This document shows positions 32,153-41,089 of a stretch of 64,000 bases of DNA, one piece after another; the first letter of the stretch is position 1, and the number at the start of each line of letters is the position of its first letter. Position numbers and translations under genes: made by a program. The notes beneath the pieces are model-generated. The model made no database searches. It worked only from the letters and a program-made list of their open reading frames with translations, and had not been told where the DNA came from. The stretch comes from JAAYDS01 sp012729155. Its GTDB lineage: Bacteria > Chloroflexota > Anaerolineae > UBA1429. The stretch is taken from positions 40,162 to 104,161 of the forward strand of contig DAIPBO010000009.1 of the NCBI GenBank assembly GCA_036774405.1, given 5' to 3'.

Positions 32153-32884
32153 ATGCGTGTACTGGTGGTCTCAGATGTGCATGCCAACCTACCTGCGCTC
32201 GAGGCGGTTCTGGCCCACGCCCGCGGCGAATACGACGCGCTCTGGTCGCTGGGAGATGTCGTGGGCTACGGCCCCTATCCCAACGAGTGCATCGCGACGC
32301 TTTGTGAGCATCCCCATAGTGCCATCAGCGGCAACCATGACCATGCTGTGTTGGGGCGCATCTCTCTGAACGACTTTAACAGTGACGCACGCCAGGCCAA
32401 TCTGTGGACGCGTGATCAGCTCGACGAACGCAGTCGCGCCTATCTCAGCACGCTCCCCGAGACGATGGTGATTGACGGCTTCACCCTGGCCCATGGCAGC
32501 CCCCGAGCCCCGATCTGGGAGTACCTGCTCTATGCCCGCAACGCTGAGGAGAGCTTTGGCCACTTTGACACACCGGTCTGTCTGGTAGGGCACACACATG
32601 TGCCGCTCATCTTTGGCCAGGGCAGAGACGGAGATCAGGTGGATGTTCTGCCGCCACACCCAGGCCTGACTGTGCAACTCGATGAGGGACGTTACATCAT
32701 CAACCCCGGCAGCGTGGGGCAGCCGCGCGACGGCGACCCGACCGCGGCCTATCTGCTGCTTGAGACAGAGCTGGGCACATTTGAGCACCGGCGTGTGGCC
32801 TATGATGTGGATGCGATGCAAACTGTGATGCGCAGCCTCGGCTTTGCCCCGCGGCTGATCGCACGGCTGAGCTTTGGCTGGTAG
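32153..32884 (+). CDS. Calcineurin-like metallophosphoesterase
   Basis: A 243-residue two-metal phosphoesterase of the YfcE/MJ0936-like group. Motifs are SDVHANLPA (residues 7-15), GDVVGYGPYPNEC, GNHDHAVLG and GHTHVP near residue 145, which supply the metal ligands and active-site His. The C-terminal NPGSVGQPRDGDP motif is characteristic. Substrate unknown; cyclic nucleotide or phosphodiester is likely. TAGGAG lies about nine bases before ATG 32153. The DUF4349 lipoprotein follows 59 bases later and may share the transcript. Confidence 0.85.
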   Translation: MRVLVVSDVHANLPALEAVLAHARGEYDALWSLGDVVGYGPYPNECIATLCEHPHSAISGNHDHAVLGRISLNDFNSDARQANLWTRDQLDERSRAYLSTLPETMVIDGFTLAHGSPRAPIWEYLLYARNAEESFGHFDTPVCLVGHTHVPLIFGQGRDGDQVDVLPPHPGLTVQLDEGRYIINPGSVGQPRDGDPTAAYLLLETELGTFEHRRVAYDVDAMQTVMRSLGFAPRLIARLSFGW

Positions 32885-32943
32885 CGCGGAACCACTTGTT
32901 GCGAGCATGCGTTGAGGATGTAGCTTCAAACCAGGGAGGAGGC

Positions 32944-33846
32944 ATGATGAAACGAATGGCGGCGGTGTTTAGCCTGTTGCTGATCCTCGCCTTGACGTCG
33001 GCCTGTGCTGCCAAGTCGACGCAAATGAGTGATGCGGTTCCGGCTGCCTCGCAGGAACGAGGCGTCTTTGGCGGGGCCGAGGCGTCGGCTGCCGAGCTGG
33101 AGTTGCCCGCTGGTAGCGATGGCGCGGCTGGGGCGCCTGGGGCCGAGCGCCTGATCATCCGTACGGTGGATATGAGCGTGCTGGTCGAGGATACCGATGT
33201 GGCGCTGGGCCAGATTCGCGAGATGGTGACCGAGTTTGGCGGCTACATTGCCGATTCGAACCGCTGGCTGGCTAACGAACAGCCCAGGGCCCGCATCACC
33301 ATGCGTATCCCCGCTGAGCACCTAGACGAGGCGCTGGATTCGCTCCGCAGTGCGTCGATTCGTGTGGAGCACGAGAGCTCTTCAGGGCAAGATGTGACCG
33401 AAGAGTACTATGATGTGGACGCGCGGTTGCGCAACCTCGAGGCCACCGAGGAAGAGCTGCTGGCGCTGCTCACCGAGGTGCGCGAGAACCGGGGCAAGGC
33501 CGAGGATATCCTGGCTATCCACCGCGAGATCACGTCGATTCGTGGTCAGATCGAGTCGCTAAAGGGGCGCAAGCAGTATCTATCGCAGATGTCTGCTCTG
33601 GCCACCGTCACGGTAGAGATCGTGCCCAGGAGCCAGCCGGGTTCTGTCGTCCAGCGCGCCAAATGGAATCCTCTCGTTACGGCGAGCAACGCGTTGCAGT
33701 CGTTCGTTCGTGTCTTTCAGGTGCTCGTCGATGCGCTGATTCACATCCTGATTTTCTCTGTCTATCTGCTGGTGCCTGCTGGCGTCTTGTGGTTGGTGGT
33801 ACGGGCCATCCGCAGGCGGCAGGCCAAGGGGGCCAAGAGCGAGTAG
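32944..33846 (+). CDS. DUF4349 lipoprotein
   Basis: A 300-residue membrane-anchored protein. The N-terminus has a lipoprotein signal peptide with LTSAC and the lipidated Cys at 21. The DUF4349 domain (about 75-255) holds a beta-rich part with VDMSVLVED and FGGYIADSN, and a long helical hairpin (DARLRNLEATEEELLALL...ITSIRGQIESLKGRKQYL). A single membrane helix near the C-terminus is followed by a short basic tail. DUF4349 proteins are widespread lipoproteins of unknown role. ATG 32944 has GGAGGAGG upstream. Confidence 0.85.
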   Translation: MMKRMAAVFSLLLILALTSACAAKSTQMSDAVPAASQERGVFGGAEASAAELELPAGSDGAAGAPGAERLIIRTVDMSVLVEDTDVALGQIREMVTEFGGYIADSNRWLANEQPRARITMRIPAEHLDEALDSLRSASIRVEHESSSGQDVTEEYYDVDARLRNLEATEEELLALLTEVRENRGKAEDILAIHREITSIRGQIESLKGRKQYLSQMSALATVTVEIVPRSQPGSVVQRAKWNPLVTASNALQSFVRVFQVLVDALIHILIFSVYLLVPAGVLWLVVRAIRRRQAKGAKSE

Positions 33847-33864
33847 GCCTTTGCATCGCGCTGT

Positions 33865-33893
33865 GCACGGGGGCGGCCTGGCCGCCCCTGTGC
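33865..33893. terminator. Terminator between convergent genes
   Basis: GCACGGGGGCGGC (33865-33877) pairs with GCCGCCCCTGTGC (33881-33893) with one G-T pair, then CCTTTCT. It lies between the lipoprotein stop and the cyclase stop. Confidence 0.7.
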
Positions 33894-33898
33894 CCTTT

Positions 33899-34513
33899 CT
33901 AGCACCAGAGCAGCACGCGGGCTGGGGCGCCATCGGCGCTAGACAGCTTGATGGGCAAACAGGCGCATTGCCACTCTCCGGGCGCAATGCCGTCCAGCGC
34001 CAGGTTCTCTATGATGATGACGCCTGCTTCGAGCAGGGCGTGGTGTATCGGCAGGTCGCAGCTGTCTGGCGCATCCACCGAGGGTGCGTCGATGCCCACC
34101 AGCCGTACACCACAGGCGACCAGGCAACGTGCTGCGTCCGCCTCCAAAGCGTTATAGCGCAGGTAGCTTTCTGGCGTCATCGGGGCGGCGCGCAGCCTGA
34201 GGAGCAGACGCCGGGGCCTTTCATGGCCCAGGTGTTGCTCAAGTACGGCTCTGTCGAGCCGAGGGCAGGCAGAGAGATCGTAGAGTGTGGCAGGGCCGCG
34301 CAAAAGATCGAGGTCGAGGTCGTCGATGCTGGCCGCAGCAGGCCCGAGCAGATGTCGTGGCGCGTCGATATGCGTGCCTGTGTGTGCACTTAGCGAAAGA
34401 TGCGTGACCTGGACGCCGCCCTCTTGCAGGGCCACCGTCAGGCGCACCGGTAGGTCGCCTGGCCAGACGGGCAACGACTCGTTGATCGGTAGGGTGGCAT
34501 CATGGATGATCAT
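33899..34513 (-). CDS. Cyclase family protein (kynurenine formamidase-like)
   Basis: A 204-residue metal-dependent hydrolase of the cyclase / KynB family. The metal-binding HTGTHIDAP motif is at about residues 44-52, and the later VRLVGIDAPSVDAPD segment is conserved. Members include arylformamidases and isatin hydrolases; no tryptophan-degradation gene is nearby, so the substrate is unknown. ATG 34513 lies inside the end of the Nudix gene and overlaps it by 14 bases, so the two are coupled. Confidence 0.85.
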   Translation of the reverse strand: MIIHDATLPINESLPVWPGDLPVRLTVALQEGGVQVTHLSLSAHTGTHIDAPRHLLGPAAASIDDLDLDLLRGPATLYDLSACPRLDRAVLEQHLGHERPRRLLLRLRAAPMTPESYLRYNALEADAARCLVACGVRLVGIDAPSVDAPDSCDLPIHHALLEAGVIIIENLALDGIAPGEWQCACLPIKLSSADGAPARVLLWC

Positions 34514-35162
34514 TGGCCCTCTCCTGTGGCAGACACGCTCGCAGCGCGGTCTCTAGTTCGCTCAACATCATTGCAGATGCCCCCCACACAATGTGCCCCG
34601 CCGCCCGGTAGAACGGCACGCGTACCGTACGCTCTGCTATACGCCAGGTTTCCTCGTCGTGCGCAGTGCGCTGCAGCAGAGCGTGTAGAGGCACTTCTAG
34701 CACCCCTGCCACCTCGTCAGGGGCTGGTAGCCAGGCGGCGGGCCTCTGCCACACCCAGCCCAGGAAAGGATGTACCCAAAAGTTGCTGCTGGAGATAGAG
34801 ATCGGCGTCAGCGCTCCCAGGCACTCTACAGCTGACGGGGCTAGGCCGATTTCCTCGTGCGCCTCGCGCAGCGCGCAGGCCCACAACGAGGCATCGTTGG
34901 CTTCAACGGCGCCACCAGGAAAGGCTACCTGGCCACCGTGGTGTCGAGCGTGGCTGGCGCGCACGATGAGCGCGATCTTAGTTTGAGCTGGAGCATCGAC
35001 CAGGGCCAGAAGAACCGCGCCAACACGCGGGTGACTGCCCAGTGGTCGAGCGTCGCGCGGAATGGGTAGCATGCGGCTCTGTGCCAGCCACCCTGGCAGG
35101 GGTGCGCGCAACGCTGCGCGGATCTGCGCCGGCGAAAGGTGAGCATTGAGCGTCTGCAACAT
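34500..35162 (-). CDS. Nudix hydrolase, CoA pyrophosphatase-like
   Basis: A 220-residue Nudix protein of the NudL/CoA-diphosphatase type. The Nudix box runs from Gly84 to Leu107 with the REAHEEIGL core (99-107), and is preceded by GGQVAFPGG, which resembles the extra motif of CoA pyrophosphatases (UPF0035). It probably removes 3',5'-ADP-type moieties from CoA or its derivatives. ATG 35162 is just a base after the predicted transcription start, so the mRNA may be almost leaderless. Confidence 0.85.
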   Translation of the reverse strand: MLQTLNAHLSPAQIRAALRAPLPGWLAQSRMLPIPRDARPLGSHPRVGAVLLALVDAPAQTKIALIVRASHARHHGGQVAFPGGAVEANDASLWACALREAHEEIGLAPSAVECLGALTPISISSSNFWVHPFLGWVWQRPAAWLPAPDEVAGVLEVPLHALLQRTAHDEETWRIAERTVRVPFYRAAGHIVWGASAMMLSELETALRACLPQERANDHP

Positions 35163-35169
35163 GGCGTTG

Positions 35170-35197
35170 ATGATACCCAGCAGTGGTGTTTACGCAA
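35170..35197 (-). promoter_or_regulatory. Promoter of the Nudix-cyclase operon
   Basis: On the minus strand TTGCGT (35197-35192), 16 bases, TATCAT (35175-35170). Its start point would be at about 35163, next to the ATG at 35162. Confidence 0.5.
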
Positions 35198-35276
35198 CCT
35201 GTGCTCATGCTTCTCGTACTGGCATATGCATTTGCACTATGATATGGACAATGAGAAAGCGACAGGTGGTGAGTCG

Positions 35277-36620
35277 ATGCATCGAATGCAGCCGAGGGCG
35301 ATAGGGCATACTCTGGTGAGCGTTCTGACTGCCGTGGGTCTGCTCGTCGGGCTGGCAGGCTGCACGTCGCGCGGTGAGCCCACGCCAGCGGTCAGTGCGG
35401 CAGAACCGCAGCTTTTCCAGCAGGCCGCGGTGTCGGTTTCGGGCAAAGTGGTGCCACAGAGGCGCGCCGAACTCGGCTTTGGCACGAGTGGAACGGTGGC
35501 TGAGGTACTGGTGGGTGAGGGCATGTCGGTCATGGCTGGGCAAGCGCTGGCCCGACTGGATGCCCCTGAACTGACCGCAGCCATCGCACAGGCTGAGGCA
35601 GCGTTGCAGGCGGCCCATGCCCAGCTGGCTCTGCTAGAGGCGGGGGCGAGCGATCATGACATCGCCGTAGCTGAGGCCGCCGTAGCCATCGCACGTGAGG
35701 CCGCATCAACCGCTCAGGCCAACGTGGACGTTGCCCGCACCCAGGTGAGCGCTGCTGAGGCAAGCTTGCAGGCCAGCCGTGCTCAGCTTGCGTTGCTGCA
35801 AGCGGGCGCCCGCCCCGAGGAGATCGAGGTGGCGCGCCAACGCGTGGAGCAGGCGCGCTCACAACTCTACGCGCTTCAGGCGCAGCGCGATGCGATCGGC
35901 GGTGCCAAGGGCAGCCCGGGCTACAACAGCAGCACCTACGAGGCGGCAGAGGGGCAGGTGTTTGCTGCCGAAGATGCCGTTGAGATCGCTGAACTGCAGT
36001 TGGCGGCGCTCTCACAGGGGGCACGCGAGCAAGAGATCGTCGCTGCCGAGGCGCAGGTGGCCCAGAGCCTGGCGGCCCTCGCGGGTGCTCGAGCACAGGT
36101 GTCGGTGGCAGAACAGCAGGTGTTGGCTGCTCAGGCCCAGGTTCTGCAGGCAGAAGCCCAGCGCGATCGGGTGGCGGCCGCGTCTCGCGACGAGGAGTTG
36201 GCTGTAGCCAGGGCGAGCGTGGCACAGGCCGAGGCGGCGATTCAGGCCGCACACGCCAATGCGCAGCGGGCCGAGATCAGGGCGCCGTTCGGTGGCACGG
36301 TCGCGAGTATCTCCTTGCACGTTGGAGAGCAAGCCACACCAGGGGCAGCGGTCATCTCGCTGGGCGATCTTGAGACATTGCAGATCGAGACGACCGATCT
36401 CGACGAGTTCGACGTTGATCGCGTTGCGGTGGGGAGCAGGGTCAGTATTGAGCTGGATGCACTGCCAGGGGCGACCTTTGGTGGTGTCGTTGAGCGTGTG
36501 TCACTCAAGGCCGGTTCAGGCACAGGGGGCACGACCTTTACCGCCTATATTGGCCTTGATGACGTCGATGCGCGGCTGCGTTGGGGCATGACCGCATTTG
36601 TCGATATCGAGACCGAATGA
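35277..36620 (+). CDS. Efflux system membrane fusion lipoprotein (MacA/HlyD-like)
   Basis: A 447-residue adaptor of a tripartite-like efflux system. The signal peptide ends in LVGLAGC, with the lipidated Cys at 29, so it is a lipoprotein. A biotinyl-lipoyl-like half (RRAELGFGTSGTVAEVLVGE) is followed by a very long Ala/Glu/Gln coiled coil with several near-copies of LQA(A/S)xAQLALLxAGA. The second lipoyl half is RAEIRAPFGGTVASISLHVG, with a beta-barrel at the end. The start ATG 35277 is chosen for the best signal peptide; ATG 35244 is in frame. The stop overlaps the ATPase start (ATGA). Confidence 0.87.
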   Translation: MHRMQPRAIGHTLVSVLTAVGLLVGLAGCTSRGEPTPAVSAAEPQLFQQAAVSVSGKVVPQRRAELGFGTSGTVAEVLVGEGMSVMAGQALARLDAPELTAAIAQAEAALQAAHAQLALLEAGASDHDIAVAEAAVAIAREAASTAQANVDVARTQVSAAEASLQASRAQLALLQAGARPEEIEVARQRVEQARSQLYALQAQRDAIGGAKGSPGYNSSTYEAAEGQVFAAEDAVEIAELQLAALSQGAREQEIVAAEAQVAQSLAALAGARAQVSVAEQQVLAAQAQVLQAEAQRDRVAAASRDEELAVARASVAQAEAAIQAAHANAQRAEIRAPFGGTVASISLHVGEQATPGAAVISLGDLETLQIETTDLDEFDVDRVAVGSRVSIELDALPGATFGGVVERVSLKAGSGTGGTTFTAYIGLDDVDARLRWGMTAFVDIETE

Positions 36621-37489
36621 ATACCAAGACGGCCTCTGGCGCCATTCTCACAGTCAAACGCCTGACCAAGGTATATGGCACGGCCGTGCCCGTCCGCGCG
36701 CTGGATGAGGTGGATCTCTCCGTTGAGGCAGGCGAGATCGTGGCCGTCATGGGGCCGTCTGGCAGTGGCAAATCAACGCTGCTCAACATGCTAGGAGCGC
36801 TCGATCGGCCGACCTCTGGCTGCGTGATGATCGAAGGCAACGATCTTGATGGCGTCCGCGACCTTGATGCCTTTCGCGCTCTGACGTTAGGCTTTGTCTT
36901 TCAGATGCACAACCTCATCCCCACACTCACCGCTGCCGAGAATGTTCAGGTGCCCATGAAGGGCCGCGGCGCCCGGCGGCGTCGACAACACGAGCGAGCG
37001 ATGGAGATGCTCGAGCTAGTCGGGTTGGTCGAGCGTGCCGGGCATCTGCCCAGCCAACTCTCGGGCGGGCAGCGTCAGCGTGTGGCCATCGCTCGCGCCC
37101 TGGTCAACGAGCCACGCGTCATCCTGGCTGACGAGCCCACGGGCAACCTCGACAGCGTCTCTGGACGTGAGGTCATCGAGCTGCTGGTGCGCCTCAACCG
37201 CGATCGTGGCACCACGATCCTGATCGTCACCCATGACCGCAATGTGGCTCGCTCGGCACAGCGCATCTTGCAGATGAACGATGGGCGCATCGTGCACGAA
37301 CACATCGTTGGAGATGCTCTGACTGAAGATCTGCTGGCGCTGGCGCAGTCAGAGTTAGGAAGGCGCATCATCGCTCAAGATGTCGACGCCCTTGCCGGCC
37401 TGCCATTGGTGAGCGATGGTCGTTTGACACGTATGGGCGCCGAGTTGAGTGCGTTACTGCGCTCTCTAACCGACGAGACTCGGGAGTAG
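36617..37489 (+). CDS. ABC transporter ATP-binding protein (MacB/LolD type)
   Basis: A 290-residue ATPase of the LolD/MacB family. It has Walker A GPSGSGKST, the signature LSGGQRQRVAIARAL, Walker B VILADEPT and the H-loop VTHD. The ATPase lies between a lipoprotein adaptor and a MacB/FtsX permease. ATG 36617 overlaps the previous stop by four bases. The last 45 residues beyond the usual LolD end are additional. The transport substrate is unknown; lipids, peptides or drugs are typical of the family. Confidence 0.93.
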   Translation: MNTKTASGAILTVKRLTKVYGTAVPVRALDEVDLSVEAGEIVAVMGPSGSGKSTLLNMLGALDRPTSGCVMIEGNDLDGVRDLDAFRALTLGFVFQMHNLIPTLTAAENVQVPMKGRGARRRRQHERAMEMLELVGLVERAGHLPSQLSGGQRQRVAIARALVNEPRVILADEPTGNLDSVSGREVIELLVRLNRDRGTTILIVTHDRNVARSAQRILQMNDGRIVHEHIVGDALTEDLLALAQSELGRRIIAQDVDALAGLPLVSDGRLTRMGAELSALLRSLTDETRE

Positions 37490-37494
37490 CGGCC

Positions 37495-37851
37495 GTGCTT
37501 GTGCGCAATCTGCTGCGACGTCGCACGCGCACCCTGTTGACCCTGGTTGGCATTGCTACAGGTATTGCGGCCATAGTGGCGCTGGTTTCGCTTTCCAAGG
37601 GGATCGCCTCCAACTATCTCGAGGTGACCAACCGCAGCGATGCCGACCTCACCTTGCAGGCGACGCAGGCCGATGGCGCCAGCATCACCCTGGGCAACCC
37701 CTTTGACGAGACCGTGGCATCTCTGGTAGTGCAGTTGCCCGAAGTGAGCGCGGTCTCATCCATGCTCTACACCATGGTGCAGGTGCCGGGGGCAAGCATC
37801 TTTGTGGTCTATGGCTACAGGCCCGATGAGGCCGGCATTCGACACTTTTAG
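37495..37851 (+). pseudogene. MacB/FtsX-like permease, 5' part, ended by an in-frame TAG
   Basis: The first 118 codons of an ABC permease whose frame continues after a TAG at 37849-37851. It starts at GTG 37495, with GGGAG about eight bases upstream. It has the first membrane helix (TLLTLVGIATGIAAIVALVS) and the start of the MacB periplasmic domain. The text after the stop (37852-39747) is in the same frame and completes the domain without a gap. TAG is an ordinary stop elsewhere in this window, so recoding is unlikely. A CAG-to-TAG change, an assembly error or readthrough would all fit. Confidence 0.8.
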
Positions 37852-39747
37852 GTGTATGAGGGCTCTGGCCTGCCGATAGACGGCACTACGCGAGGAGGGC
37901 GCCCCGTTTTGCTCGGCAAGATCGCCGCTGACAAGCTGGGCAAGGGCGTCGGCGATACGCTGACGATGGCCAACTCGGCCTATCGTGTGGTGGGCCTCTA
38001 TGAGACCGGCGTGGCGCTGGAGGACTCTGGCGCTGTGCTATCGTTGCGTGATGCACAAACTCTGGCAGGCATGCCTCGCCAGGTGATGTATGTGGGCATC
38101 AAGCTCACACACCCCGACCGTGCCGCGCAAGCCCGTGAGCGCATCGAGCGCATTTTGCCGCCTGATGTCGAGATCGCTGGCACGCAGGTGGGCGGTATGA
38201 TGCTCGAGATGCTCGCGATGTTCGACGTGTTCGCCTGGGCGGTGGCGTTTATTGCCGCACTGGTGGGTGGCGTGGGCATGATGAACACGGTGCTGATGAG
38301 CGTCTTTGAGCGGACGCGCGAGATCGGTGTCCTGAGGGCTGTAGGCTGGACCCGATATCGCGTGATGGGCATGATTCTGGGTGAATCGCTGCTGCTCAGC
38401 CTGGCCGGCGGCGCGCTGGGGGTGCTGCTAGGCGCCGGCCTTGCCTGGCTGCTGGCTTCGATGCCTGGCCTCGCGGGGCTAACCCGCGCCAGTGTGCCAC
38501 CGCTGCTGATGGTGCAGGCCTTTATTGCCACACTGGTTCTAGGTTGCGTCGGTGGTGCGTATCCCGCCTGGTACGCCTCGCGTCTGCCACCGGTGTTGGC
38601 CTTGAGCTATGATGGCGCCTGGGCACAGAGCCACGTAACGCGGGCGCCGCTCGGAGGTATGGCGGTACGCAATCTGGCACGGCAGCGCACCCGTACGGCG
38701 CTGACATTGTTGGGCGTGGGCGTGGCGATCATCGCTCTGGTCAGCATCGGCGGGCTCACAGAGGGCGCCATGGCCAGCTTTAACTCGATCGTGTCTGACT
38801 ATGAGATTGCCGTGACCGAGGGCGGGCAGGCCGACACTTCTCTGAGTGTCATCGAGATGCGCGATCTTGAGACGATCGAGGCCCTACCCGAGGTGCAGTA
38901 TGTCAGTGGCGTCATCCTTGGCGTCGTCAATCTCCCCGGCCAGCCCTTTTTCGTCATAACGGGGCGCTCGCGCAGCGACCCCAGTTTGCTCAAGGCCAAC
39001 GTTCGCGAGGGCAAGCTCATCGATGGTTCGCGCCAGATATTGCTGGGGTGGAACGCCGCGCGCTCACTAGGTAAAGGTGTAGGCGATCGTATTCAGATGC
39101 TGGGGTCGAGCTTTACTGTGGTGGGCATTGTCGAGACTGGGGCGGCCTTTGAGGACAATGGTGGCGTGATCGATCTGCGAGATGCGCAGCGACTGATGAA
39201 AAAGCCCCGTCAGGTGATGATGGCTCAGGTAAAGCTTGTTGACCCGCGTACCGCCGATGAAACTCTTGCCCTGCTCTCATCGACGTACCCCCATCTGCTT
39301 TTCTCCAAGTCGGCCGAGTTCACCGAGAACTTGCCAGATATGCAGATGAGCAACAAGATGTTCGGCGCTATCTATGCGCTGACATTGCTGGTGGGTTCCG
39401 TTGCCCTAATGAACACCATGGTGATGAGCGTATACGAACGCACTCGCGAGATCGGTGTTCTGCGGGCCCTCGGCTGGCGCCGGCGCCATGTGTTGGTGCA
39501 GATGCTCTCCGAGTCAGTCATCCTGACACTCTTGAGTGGGGTGGTGGGCATCTTGGTTTCCATGGCGCTCATGGCTGTGCTGCGACGTCTGCCTGGCGTT
39601 GGCCTGTACGGCCCCATGTTTATCGTGCCGCCCAAGGTTGCCCTGCAGGCCCTGATCATCTGCGTGGGGCTGGGCTTGTTGGGTGGCCTGTACCCTGCCT
39701 GGAGAGCGACGCGCTTTAGCCCCGTCGAGGCCTTGCGCTACGAATAG
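37852..39747 (+). CDS. MacB/FtsX-like permease, 3' part of the interrupted gene (tandem duplicate)
   Basis: Continues the frame of the preceding fragment for 631 codons. The complete protein would be 749 residues with two MacB/FtsX units in tandem: each has a MacB-like periplasmic domain with KGVGDxxxM...VVGxxETG and a following FtsX core with SVxERTREIGVLRAxGW (first and second copies both clear). About eight membrane helices are expected for the whole. The GTG at 37852 has no ribosome site nearby, so this half is not well translated by itself. Without readthrough the efflux system would lack a working permease. Confidence 0.82.
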   Translation: MYEGSGLPIDGTTRGGRPVLLGKIAADKLGKGVGDTLTMANSAYRVVGLYETGVALEDSGAVLSLRDAQTLAGMPRQVMYVGIKLTHPDRAAQARERIERILPPDVEIAGTQVGGMMLEMLAMFDVFAWAVAFIAALVGGVGMMNTVLMSVFERTREIGVLRAVGWTRYRVMGMILGESLLLSLAGGALGVLLGAGLAWLLASMPGLAGLTRASVPPLLMVQAFIATLVLGCVGGAYPAWYASRLPPVLALSYDGAWAQSHVTRAPLGGMAVRNLARQRTRTALTLLGVGVAIIALVSIGGLTEGAMASFNSIVSDYEIAVTEGGQADTSLSVIEMRDLETIEALPEVQYVSGVILGVVNLPGQPFFVITGRSRSDPSLLKANVREGKLIDGSRQILLGWNAARSLGKGVGDRIQMLGSSFTVVGIVETGAAFEDNGGVIDLRDAQRLMKKPRQVMMAQVKLVDPRTADETLALLSSTYPHLLFSKSAEFTENLPDMQMSNKMFGAIYALTLLVGSVALMNTMVMSVYERTREIGVLRALGWRRRHVLVQMLSESVILTLLSGVVGILVSMALMAVLRRLPGVGLYGPMFIVPPKVALQALIICVGLGLLGGLYPAWRATRFSPVEALRYE

Positions 39748-39785
39748 TCTGGCGCGGGCCTTAGGTCGTCGGCACCGATGGGCGC

Positions 39786-39814
39786 TTGGTGAGGACGCAC
39801 GGGCGACGTATAAT
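39786..39814 (+). promoter_or_regulatory. Promoter of the ctp-smpB operon
   Basis: TTGGTG (39786-39791), 17 bases, TATAAT (39809-39814), 38 bases before ATG 39853. Confidence 0.65.
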
Positions 39815-39852
39815 CAACACGAGACCTCAAGAATTGAACCATAGGTGCATCA

Positions 39853-41088
39853 ATGGATGATCAGACGTCGGGTGGCAACATCGTTATCAGGGTTCTGTTG
39901 GGGCTGTTGGCCGCGGCAGTCGTGTTTGTGCTTGGCCTGGGCAGTGGCGCAGGCATCATGTGGCTGGCGGGCTCCGACTCTAGCGCAAAGCTGGGCGGCC
40001 AGAGCGCCGAGCCTAGTACCTGGCAGCAAAAGGGTCAGCTCCTCGATGACATCCGCGAGATCCTGCAAGATGAGTACATTGAGCCCGCCGCTCTGGATGA
40101 TCAAAGGATGATCTATGGCGCGGCCGCAGCCATGGTGGCCGCCGTGGGCGATCCGCACACGGCCTTTGTGGAGCCAGCCGCGGCTGCCATCCTCGATGAG
40201 GACATGCAGGGCTCGTTCGAGGGCATTGGTGCCACCGTCGATATGGTCGATGGGAAGGTGGTTATTGTGCGCCCGTTGCCCGGCAGTCCCGCTGAGGGCG
40301 CGGGCATCAAGGCGGGCGATGTGGTCTTGGCGGCCAACGATGCATCGCTTGAGGGGCTGTCGCTGACTGATGCCATCACATTGATCCGTGGCCCACGTGG
40401 CTCAAAAGTGGCGCTACTGATACAACGCGAGGGGGTGGCCGAGCCCTTTGTGGTCGACGTGGTGCGCGACCGGATCGAGCTAGAGACGATCGAGTACCGC
40501 ATGCTCGACGATAACATCGCCTACGTGCGTTTGGCCGAGTTCAACGCCATAGCTGGCGACAAGCTTGACGACGCCCTCAAGGAGTTGATGGCAGCCAACC
40601 CCCAGGGCCTTGTCGTCGACCTACGCGACAATCCAGGCGGGTATCTCCATGTCGCCGTTGCAGTGGCTGGTCAGTTTCTTGAGCCCAATACGCTGATCCT
40701 GACCGAGCAGTTGCGCGACCGCCCTGCTGAAGAGTTTCGTGTGCGCGGTGCGGGCCGTGCTACCAAGGTGCCTCTGGTCATCCTGATCAACGGGGGCAGC
40801 GCTTCGGCGTCAGAGATCGTTGCTGGCGCGGTGCAAGATCACGAGCGCGGCACGCTCGTGGGCGAGACTAGCTTTGGCAAGGGCTCTGTGCAGCAGACGC
40901 ACACCCTCAGCGACGGCTCGAGTCTGCGCGTCACCATCGCGCGCTGGCTGTTGCCCGATGGGCGTAACCTGGATGGTGATGGCATCGTTCCTGACGTTGA
41001 GGTCGAATACACTGTTGAGGACTTTGAGGCAGACCGAGACCCGCAGCTAGAGACAGCGGTTGAGCTGTTGCAGCGTCAGGGGCGTTGA
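39853..41088 (+). CDS. ctpA: C-terminal processing peptidase, S41 family
   Basis: A 411-residue periplasm-side serine protease that trims C-termini. A single membrane anchor is at residues 11-38. A PDZ domain occupies about 115-200 (SFEGIGATVD, GIKAGDVVLAANDASL). The protease core has RDNPGG (258-263), the catalytic Ser at about 318 in NGGSASASEIV and Lys at 343 in SFGKGSVQ, 25 residues apart as in CtpB. It is co-transcribed with smpB, which begins one base after its stop. That pairing links two quality-control activities. Confidence 0.93.
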   Translation: MDDQTSGGNIVIRVLLGLLAAAVVFVLGLGSGAGIMWLAGSDSSAKLGGQSAEPSTWQQKGQLLDDIREILQDEYIEPAALDDQRMIYGAAAAMVAAVGDPHTAFVEPAAAAILDEDMQGSFEGIGATVDMVDGKVVIVRPLPGSPAEGAGIKAGDVVLAANDASLEGLSLTDAITLIRGPRGSKVALLIQREGVAEPFVVDVVRDRIELETIEYRMLDDNIAYVRLAEFNAIAGDKLDDALKELMAANPQGLVVDLRDNPGGYLHVAVAVAGQFLEPNTLILTEQLRDRPAEEFRVRGAGRATKVPLVILINGGSASASEIVAGAVQDHERGTLVGETSFGKGSVQQTHTLSDGSSLRVTIARWLLPDGRNLDGDGIVPDVEVEYTVEDFEADRDPQLETAVELLQRQGR

Positions 41089-41089
41089 C

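Noticed and set aside
37849..37851. General recoding of TAG as an amino acid in this organism
   Set aside because: Many intact genes end with TAG directly before the next start or a terminator, so TAG works as a stop.
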